Of a stretch of DNA of 64,000 nt, positions 56,236 to 64,000 are shown in pieces. A model generated the notes under the pieces. That model did no database searches, was not told the DNA's origin, and saw only the letters and a program-made list of their open reading frames with translations. The stretch is taken from positions 1 to 64,000 of the forward strand of contig JAIVFJ010000258.1 in assembly GCA_025765615.1 (NCBI GenBank), given 5' to 3'. The translations under genes were made by a program, and so were the position numbers. This DNA comes from Zopfochytrium polystomum. Taxonomy: Eukaryota > Chytridiomycota > Chytridiomycetes > Chytridiales > Chytridiaceae. The stretch's first letter is position 1, and the number at the start of each line of letters is the position of its first letter.

Positions 56236-56870
56236 ACAATCTCTTGCTCCCGAATAAATTGTGCTAGTATGGATTAAAAGGGATCACCTTTCGGCGATGG
56301 ATCAAAATACTTCCAGAATTAAACCCCAAATTAGTGGGAAGTGTTATCTACGAGTCGACCCATATGAACCATCCATTTCAAATAAACATTACTAATGGTT
56401 GATACAATTCATGAGGATGCGTTCCCACCTTCCCACTGTCACAGTCGCGCGCCCCACTCCTGTCGCGCGCGAGCCATCCCATTCATAAGTCAGGCGGGCT
56501 CCTGACGTTGAGTCGAAAAAAGTGGGTGGGCCAATTGTCATCCTCGTCACAGCTGTTGGAGAACACAGTCTGGACATGAGCGAGTTGCTGCACTCAGTTA
56601 TTGCACATCACCCTGCTTGTTGTGTTTGCAAAAAGGCTCCTCTTTGAGACAAAAGCACCAGTGTTTGCCAACCTCTCTCGTTGTTTTGCCTGCCGCTGGA
56701 AGACCCTTGCCTCAACTCGCTGTTTCCCCCTCCCATCCCGGCCCACCGACAGGCAGAGTCGACTGTGGTCAGCCCCCGTCCGTTGGTTCGTTGATTACAT
56801 GCCAATTCTTGCTTTCCGTTGGCCCTAAAAGAACAAGTCATTGTATTACTGAGATCCACTCTGTTAACCA
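56236..56870. other. intergenic, no gene seen
   Basis: 5' flank of the tRNA-Leu gene; no supported frame. Confidence 0.4.
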
Positions 56871-56950
56871 GGTGAGTTGGCCGAGTGGTTAAGGCGGAGG
56901 CCTTAAGATCCTCTGACGAAAGTCGCATGGGTTCGAACCCCATACTCACC
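56871..56950 (+). tRNA. tRNA-Leu(UAA)
   Basis: 80 nt. Acceptor GGTGAGT pairs with ACTCACC, D-arm with GGCCGAGTGGTTAAGGC (A box), anticodon loop CTTAAGA, long class II variable arm (TGACGAAAGTCGC), T-arm ATGGG TTCGAAC CCCAT. No intron. Confidence 0.95.
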
Positions 56951-57420
56951 ATCAATTCCGTGCTTGAACCTACCCTAGCTATCTATCTATATTGCAAGTC
57001 GTCCACGCACTTGTTGTTTCCGAAGAGCACCTACCCACGCTTTGATGCTAAGGAAGAAAAAGTTTGAGCAAGAGGTCCGCAAAAACTGGTATCATTTTAT
57101 TTTGCTCTTCACCTTTTTTTGCCAAGAAAGTTTCTGTTGCCTCATCTAAACAGGATCTGGCAGGGAAGGGGTGACGGCTTTCTTGCCTCGCCGTGATAAC
57201 AAAGCGCGAAATCCAAAGGAAAGGAAAGGAAAAGAAAGGAAAGGAACATGGATGAAACATTAGGTGGGTAAGCTGGGGCCGCAACGAGTAACCCCGGGGG
57301 AAAGGGTGACTTAGTAGAAAGAGTCTTGAAAAAACACAAAATTCTTGGGAGGGCAACTTGCTCTTTTTTTTTTGCTTCCTGCTCGGTCTTGACACAGACA
57401 CACTCTTTTTTTTCGTTGTT

Positions 57421-57459
<39 letters not shown>

Positions 57460-57494
57460 CTCTTCCTAGCGGGCAGGAAGGGCGTTTCAAGTTT
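56951..57494. other. intergenic
   Basis: No gene. Contains a T37 run (about 57423-57459) near the 3' end of the cyclase-like gene. Confidence 0.5.
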
Positions 57495-59589
57495 TCACGC
57501 GACGCAGGCCATCCGCCTCGCGGCATCCGACACGTTGGCGGTGCCCGGCACGCCGTTGCGGCACAGCGCGATGCTTGTCCTTACCGCGTCGCCGTGCAGG
57601 CTGTACCGCGGCGCTTTGGACCCGATGAGACCCTAGTGTTGGGAAGGAGTGGGAGAGGAAGGTAAGATCAAAGAGTGTGCTTTGCCTCTCTGCGAAACGA
57701 AGCCACACTCACCCCAATGGCGTCCCCAGTGTGCACTCCGACCCGCAGCCGCACTTCCTCCGCGTCAAAGTCACCGCCATCGGCGCCACCGTCAACCTCC
57801 AAGCCCGCCAACGCGTCCGCAAACGTCAGTCGCAGCACCCGCTCCGCGCACGCCACCGCCGCTCGCGCCATCTCCCCCGCACCCGACGCCGCCGCATCGC
57901 CGTCGTTCCCGCCGGCGTCGACGCCGCGCGGCTGCGCCGCTGTCGTCACCCCGCCAAAGTTCGTCCGCCGTGCGGACGGCCCCGCATCAACGTCGTCGCC
58001 GTCGTCGTCGGAACCCCCGGAGGCGTCGCCCGCAAACTCGTCGCTCCCGTCGATCCCCGACACCCGCGACCCGCGCAGCGCTTCCTCGCCCCGCGGCGCA
58101 CGCAGCCCTCCCGTTCCAGCGGCCGTCAACGACGACGTCGACGACGCAGCAGCGAGCGACCCGTTGATCCCCGCCGCGACCACCCACGCCCCGCCGCCGC
58201 CGCCGCCGTCCCCGCCGGCCTCGAGCCGGAACAGCCGCGCGTCGGCCGCGACCGCCGCGTCGATGCGCGCGGCGGCGGCGCGCAGGAGCGCCAGGAGCCC
58301 CGCGGGGCCGAGGCGGGAAGAGAGGTGCGCGGTGTCGGCGAGTTCTATTTTTTTTTTTTTTTTTAAATTTTGCTGTTAGAGGGGGAGCTGAAGAAAGCAA
58401 GGAGGTGGAAGGGGAAGGCGGGGTGGAGAGACTCACCGATACACACGACCGTAACGTCCCGGAACGCAGCCGACCCGGGCGTCCTCCCCGCCGCGATATC
58501 CTCGACCACGTGCACCGGCAACAGCGTCCCCGTCAAGTCGTCCACGGACCCCTGCGTCTCCCTGTCGAACGCGGACCCTTGCTCCGCCATCAAGTCCGAG
58601 ATCGCCTGGATCTGCTCCTGCCGCAGGATCTCGACGTCCTCCTCGTACTCTTTCAGCGCCGCCGCCACCTTGCGTCGCTGCTCCTTCTGCTTGAGGTGCA
58701 CCTGGCTCCGCTGCAGCGCGTGGAGCTCCGTGACCGCGTGCTTGTGCCGCGAGAGCACGTTGCGGAGGCGCTCCCGGCCTTGCTCCGCGACGCTGCGCAG
58801 CTCGCGTTGCTCGTCGCTCTCGCCGTCGTGCGGCAATGCGCTGGATCGGTTCGTGTGCGCGTTGGCGGCTGCGGACTCCCGGCGTGAGATACCCGCCGCG
58901 TCGTCGTCGCCGTCGTTGCGGTTGTTCGGGTTGTTGTCGCCGCTGGCCCACCCGTTGGGTCCGTCGCCGGCGCCGGCCGACGACGACTGCCCGTCGTCCG
59001 TGTCGGCGCCGCCGGCGCCCTCGCTCATCCCCATCGACGACTGGCTCCGCGACATCGACTGCCCGTCCGAGAACCCGCTCTCCGCGTCGCCGGCCGCGCC
59101 GCGGTCTCCGGCCCCGCCATACTGCTCGCCGCGGATGATGGGGTTCTCCGCGACTACAAACTGCGGGACGTGTGCGTGCGAGTGTGAGTATTGACGTATT
59201 GACGTTCACAAGAATCCACAAGAGAAGCCAACAACAAAAAACCAAAAAGAAAAAAACGCCTACAACATACCTTCTCCCTCGCCCTCGCCTCCGCCCTTCC
59301 CGCCCTCGTCGCCGCCTCCCCCGCCCGCCGGTTCGCCCGCACCGCCGCCGCCCGCGCGCCCTTCTGCCGCGCGGCAAGTTGTACCACCTCCACGTCGCCG
59401 ACCTGCACCTCCACCACCCGCGACGCCGCGGCCTCGGCGAGAGAGTGCGCGTTGAGGAGGAGCAGCTCCTCGTGCTTGTGCTGGAGATGCAGGTCTTCGA
59501 GGTCGAGCGCGTGCTGGATTTCGAGCTCGTTCATCTTGCGGGGTTTCGTTGGTTGTGTGAGTGAGTGGTTGTGGTTTTGTGCGAGTGAG

Positions 59590-59629
<40 letters not shown>

Positions 59630-60935
59630 GAATGCTCTCTCTTACCACGGCGAGCTGGCGCACCTTGCGCAGCTGGATCTCGCGCAAGAACTCGGCCTCT
59701 GGTTAGTTTTTTTTTTTTTTTTTTTTTTTTTTTGGAAAAGAGGGTGGGGTTGTGGCGTGTCAGCGCGAGGAACAAGAACCAACGGGAATAAAATAATAAT
59801 AAAAATAAAAAACAAAACAAATTAAGCAAAGAACAGTCACAACACGAAGAAAAAAAAAACGCGAAAAAAATCTCCCCAGCACCAGACACCCACTCTCACA
59901 CACACACACACGCCGCGTCACGCTCTCTCTTTTTTTTTCTGTTTACCCTTTTGCTGGCGCATCTGCGACTGCTGCAGCGCGACCGCGTTCTCGCGCTTCC
60001 GCGTGCGCGCCAGCGCCGCGTCCTTGATCGACGCGAGCTCGATCGCCCGGATGCGCGCCATCGTCTCCGTCGTGCGCCGCTGCGCGCTGATCAGCTCGGT
60101 CCTTTTTTTTTTTTTTTTTCGTTGGGGTTTTTTTCAGGGAGGTCAGTACGAAGCTTGGGTTTCAAACGCGACACGCACACACACACCCTCCCCCCGCCCC
60201 CCCCCTCTCTCGCACACACAGTCAAACGAGCGCGCGCCGGGGGAGCCCCCTCACCTCTCCGCCCCCTGCCGCATCTCCAACATCGCCACCCGCGTCCTCA
60301 ACGCCACCCGCTTCCCCTCGACGGCCCCCTTCATCGACGACCCGCGCTCCCGCGCCTCCTCCTGGAACCGCAGCTCCTTCCGCATCGCGGCCAGCCGGTC
60401 CACCAAGGCCGACAGCTGCTGCTTCCGCCCGCGCGCTTCGACGTGCGAGACGGACTCGGAGGTCGAGCGCGCGTCTTGCGCGGAGAGGTCGAAGAGGTGC
60501 GTGCGAAGCGTTTGGCGGGAGTGCGCGTGGGTCGAGGCGAGGACCGTGACTTTTGGGGAGGGGTGGAGGGGTTTGGGGGGTTTTTTTTTTTTTTTTTGGA
60601 GGTGAGGGGGGGAAGGGTGTGAGTAAGCGAGTGAGTGGAACAAGAACAACAGCAAGAAACGCCGCGCGACGCGCTCGAGAAAGACTCGCTTACCCCCCTC
60701 ACCCTCCTCCTCACACTCCGTCCTCCGGCCCACCCTCCAACCCACCCCTCACAACCAGCAACAACACACACACACAAAAAACACACCTTCCTTCGTCCGC
60801 TAGCTTCACCAGCGCAAACTGCGCGCGCAGCTTGGCCTCCGTCGCGTTGCGGCACCGCTGCACCGCCTCGCTCTGCTCGAACAGCCTCCCCGCCCCACCG
60901 CCAGCCGTCGTCTTCATCGTCTTGGGAGCGGCCAT
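57495..60935 (-). CDS. coiled-coil protein with degenerate class III nucleotide-cyclase domain
   Basis: ATG at 60935 (MAAPKTMKTTAGGGAG); about eight exons (near 60935-60785, 60555-60255, 60098-59948, 59703-59645, 59535-59270, 59160-58437, 58345-57712, 57632-57495). About 500 residues of charged coiled coil (NELEIQHALDLEDLHLQHKH, KEQRRKVAAALKEYEEDVEI) precede a C-terminal cyclase homology domain: FRDVTVVCI-ELADTAHLSS, RLEAGGD...AWVVAAG, EVRLRVGVHTGDAIG-GLIGSK, APRYSLHGDAVRTSIALC. A low-complexity insert of about 110 residues splits the domain. The first metal-binding Asp position is Glu, and the Asn and Arg of the catalytic VNTASR-type motif are Arg and Ala. A scaffold or allosteric pseudocyclase, or a heterodimer partner, is more likely than an active homodimer. 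No membrane segment or rhodopsin domain is present. Confidence 0.75.
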
Positions 60936-62044
60936 TTTTTTTGGGGGGGTTGGGTGGGTGGTCTGTGTGGGCGTGGAGGTTGGGGTGCGTGGGCGAGGGG
61001 TGGGTCGGGGTGGGGTCTTATGCTCTTTTTTTTTTTTTGTTCGGGTGTGTGTGTGTGAGCGTGTGTGAGCGTGTGTTTCGGAAAGTAAAAGGAGAAAAAG
61101 AAAAAAAATGGTTACGGATGCATACGTGTGCGTATTCGTTTTTTTTCCCTTCTCTTTCTTCTTAAGCTTCCTTTTTTCGTGTTCTTTCTTTTTGTCACCT
61201 GCTCGCTACTCACGCGATCGGCTGCCAATCTGGCCTCTGTCTCTCTGCCGCTCTGCTTCTTCTTATTTTTCTGACGACGATCGCCCCTACCCCATTTTTC
61301 TTTCGATTGTGACGGGTTGGGGGCGATCTGGCGCGTCGCGTGTGTAATTTGACAGGGCCGTGCGCGCCGAGACTTGGTGCGTCTTCGTGCCTTCAAACTT
61401 TTTTCTTTCGTTTGGTTTGTTTGTCTTGATTGGGGAGTTTTTTCGTGTCGAGTTCACTCGCCCCGTCGAAAACGCGACGCACGCACCCCACCTCGCGAGA
61501 AGAGCGCCACCATGAAGGAAGGGGTCAGGGGTGGCCCAGAGATAGTGCGGTCGGAAGAAAAAAAAAAAAAAAAAAAAAAGGGCGACGCAAAACGAAGCAT
61601 ATGAGGGGAGAGAGGGTGCGACTGCGAGAGGAAGACCCCCAGCAAGCCGCAAAAAGCTGGACGGGGGAAACCCAAAAATGTCATTCCCTACCACTATTCC
61701 CCCTCCAACCAACTCTTCATAACCAGAACAAATCGAAGAGTGCCAACACTAAAAGAAAACAGGTATGAAGAAAAAGCAGCAAACAATATTTAAAAAACGC
61801 CTTATTTTCTATGTGAAACAAAAAAAGCAACAAATCAAAATGGCAGCTGGGAGTGTGCCGGGGTTGGGTGAGGGGGGTGGCCGAGGATGACCACGGTGAG
61901 TGATTAAAGTTTAAAAGGGGTGGTGGTTAATAGTGGTGATGGGTGGAGGTTTATGGTTGGTCGATGGTGGGGGAGAAAGGGGCCGTCCGGATTTCGGATT
62001 CGAGAGAAGCAGGGATGGTCGGATCAAGCAAGGGGTGTGGGTGT
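60936..62044. other. intergenic between two minus-strand genes
   Basis: 5' flank of the cyclase-like gene. Contains T- and A-runs (an A20 run at 61559-61578) and (TG)n near 61045. No supported coding frame. Confidence 0.45.
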
Positions 62045-63699
62045 TCAAAAGGTAATGTACCGCGCCAGCGTCTCGTACGTCGCAAAGATCACGGCGCTCG
62101 TCGGCGCCGACCTCGCCACCGTGATCCCGCACCCGCGGTACAACCCGCGCACCCCTTGCGCCGCGTACAGCTCCCTGCCCGACCTGCAGGAACCCCTTTC
62201 GCGTCGCGGCGGAGATCGAGCTTGTCGTCGAAGACGACGACGACAACGAAGACGCCGATGAGGACGAAACCAATAGGTCCGCTGTCTGCATCCGCGACTT
62301 GATCACGTCCGCCTGGGTACAACGATGCGTTGAACGCCATACCCGCCAACGCCCCCGCCGCCATCAGCTGCCACATCGGCAGGTCCTCCTTCGTCGCCCT
62401 TTTCGCCTTGCGCGTAGCAGCCGTGCCCCGCGCGCTGTTGTCGTTCTCCAGCCGGTCCACAAACGCCTTGCACACCAGCTCGTACACACCGAACCACGCT
62501 CCGCCGCCCCCGGCCTCGCGAAGCAGCGTGCCAAGGTGGCCGCGGTAGAACCCGCCGAGGCCTTGCGTCCGCAGCGTGTGCGTTACAATGTGCCATGCCC
62601 CGCGGTACCGCGGTGCGCTGGAGGAAGACGAGGTGGTGGTGGAGGAGGCGCCGACGACGCCTTGCACTTGCAGCTTGCACTTGACCAGCTCGACGGGGGT
62701 CAACACCGTCGACACGATCGCGCCCGACAGCACGCCGCATAGCGCGAGCTGCGCGACGCTCAGCGGCGCTTGCTCCTTGTGTTGGTTGTGGTTGTGGCCG
62801 TTGCTTCGCGCGTGGTCGTCGAAGGTGATGCGTTCGGGCGACGACAGTGCGCGCACGAGGGCCTGCACCTGGTTGTACGCGAGAAAGAGGCCGCTGTTTT
62901 CGATCATGGAGCCGACGAGCGGCGCCGACAGGCCCTTGTAGAGGCCCAGGAAGCCTTCGGAGCGCACCGAGCGCAGGAAGCAGTCGAGCGGGCCGGAAAA
63001 GGAGGCCGCCGAGGCCGAGGCGGAGGTGTTTGCGACGAGCGGCTGCGTTTGTAGTCGGACCTTTAGGTTTTGGTGGAGGTGGGGGGTGGGGTGGTGGTTT
63101 TGTTAGGGGTTTGTGTTGCGGGTTGTGGCGGTGCGCGCGTGTGGCGATCTGTTTGGGATCGAATCATCCTCCGCCTTTCTTTCGTTTTTTCCTTTCCTCA
63201 CAACCCCTCCCTATCTTTTATTCACTCGCCGTCTCAACCTTCACTCACCTTGATCGTGTCAAACGGGTACTCGACGAGCTTTCCAGTGACGCCGGCGATC
63301 TGTATCGGAAAGACAGAAAGAGAGAGCGAGTGTGAGAGAGAGTGATTGATAGAGTGGGTGAACGAGGGGAAGCGACGTAGAGGGCGGGTGTACAAGAAAC
63401 CCAAAAAACAAAAATAGCACTAGTACTACCACTACCACTACTCACCGATCCGCACACGAGGTCCGCGAGGCCCGACGCCTTTTTGATCTTGACTGTTTGC
63501 GTGTGGTGTTGTGGTGGGGTACGGTTGGTGAGTAGGCGTCGGATGAGGCGGAAGTGAAACGAAAAAATACAGGCCGCCACGACGGCGGTTGGGCGAGGAG
63601 CGAGTTGCGGGTGGGGTGTTCAAGGTGCTAATGAGATAGATACCAACCGTCTTGCGGGAGGGCTGCGGCTGCCGCGGCGGCGGCTTGAGCGGCTGTGGC

Positions 63700-63733
<34 letters not shown>

Positions 63734-63819
63734 GCTGACGCCGCGGCTGCGGGCTGTTGTTGCTGGGCGACGCCGACGACGACGACGCCGCCGCCGTGCT
63801 GTTGATGATGATGGCTCAT
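62045..63819 (-). CDS. mitochondrial carrier, ORT1/ARG-13 (ornithine/basic amino acid) type
   Basis: ATG at 63819. Exon 1 (to about 63652) encodes a His/Gln/poly-Ala N-terminal extension unusual for carriers. Exon 2 (63493-63434) reads VKIKKASGLADLVCGS, exon 3 IAGVTGKLVEYPFDTIK (first PxDxxK), exon 4 from 63062 VRLQTQP...GPLDCFLRSV, EGFLGLYKGLSAPLVGSM, LTPVELVKCKLQVQG (second signature), GLGGFYRGHLGTLLREAGG and MAFNASLYP. The third signature (ADVIKSRMQT) is one base out of frame near 62318, and the C-terminus (GVRGLYRGCGITVARSAPTS, AVIFATYETL, stop at 62045) is shifted once more near a G4 run at about 62190. Family members exchange ornithine or arginine across the inner mitochondrial membrane. 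Carrier assignment is certain; the subtype rests on motif resemblance. Confidence 0.85.
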
Positions 63820-64000
63820 TGCTCGGGTGGTACGGTGGTGGATGGGGAGGAGGACGAGGAGGAGGTGGAGGAGGAGGGTCAGGTAGTGAAAATAAGAATA
63901 GTGAGAGACTGGGCGTGTCCCACACAAGCTTTTCTTTCTTTTTTTCTTTCTTTCTTTCTTTCTTTCTTCTCTCTTTTTTCTTTCATTCTTTCTCTTTGTC
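63820..64000. other. 5' flank of carrier gene
   Basis: CT- and TTTC-rich on the plus strand, i.e. GA-rich in front of the minus-strand start. The window ends here. Confidence 0.4.

Noticed and set aside
57668..58366. Plus-strand frames opposite the cyclase-like domain
   Set aside because: Low-complexity antisense shadows; the minus strand carries the cyclase motifs and proper splice sites.
1..64000. CRISPR arrays, operons, riboswitches or prophage
   Set aside because: Spliced genes, eukaryotic tRNAs and LTR elements show a nuclear eukaryotic genome; the only regular repeats are ankyrin units, hairpin units and microsatellites.

Overview
This is a eukaryotic nuclear window, most likely from an early-diverging zoosporic (chytrid-type) fungus. 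Genes are GC-rich and intron-dense (introns mostly 40-140 nt, GT-AG). The protein set is fungal: a SIT4-associated SAPS protein, an ORT1/ARG-13-type mitochondrial carrier and a NACHT-ankyrin STAND protein. A cytosolic carboxypeptidase of the tubulin-deglutamylase family points to a lineage that keeps a flagellum. The assignment is inference; no rRNA or mitochondrial marker is present.

Layout. 0.6-7.4 kb is a direct segmental duplication. Copy 2 keeps two small minus-strand open frames; copy 1 carries single-base frame breaks in both and a solo LTR. 8.5-9.25 kb is a block of CT/GA microsatellites. 9.4-17.2 kb holds two convergent, divergent paralogues of a low-complexity protein with the same intron at the same place and phase. 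18.8-21.9 kb is an 11-exon SAPS gene. A superoxide-dismutase-like N-terminal fragment lies at 22.8-23.1 kb. 23.5-28.7 kb is the most interesting locus: a TIR-NACHT-ankyrin (NLR-like) gene with a ubiquitin-like N-terminal segment and 21 nearly identical 99-bp ankyrin repeats. 28.7-38.9 kb is gene-poor apart from a GH26-like secreted glycosidase and an unknown coding fragment; it holds a MITE-like palindrome, a three-unit hairpin repeat and two solo copia-type LTRs. 39-47 kb carries a Cys-rich surface-protein candidate, the carboxypeptidase and a saccharopine-dehydrogenase-like oxidoreductase. 47.6-56.9 kb is a retrotransposon island bounded by tRNA genes: tRNA-Asn with a 19-nt intron on the left and tRNA-Leu(UAA) on the right. 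It contains a deleted Ty3-type element, split copia pieces, solo LTRs and a third LTR-like family. 57.5-60.9 kb encodes a coiled-coil protein ending in a class III nucleotide-cyclase domain that lacks key catalytic residues. 62.0-63.8 kb is the mitochondrial carrier.

The genes do not form a pathway; this is ordinary eukaryotic gene order broken up by mobile elements. One pattern crosses the whole window: many convincingly coding genes are interrupted by single-base frame shifts, most explained by one extra base and several in short G or C runs. I think residual consensus errors explain many of these, so individual frame breaks should not be read as pseudogenisation without read support. Exon boundaries were read by eye and may be off by a few bases.
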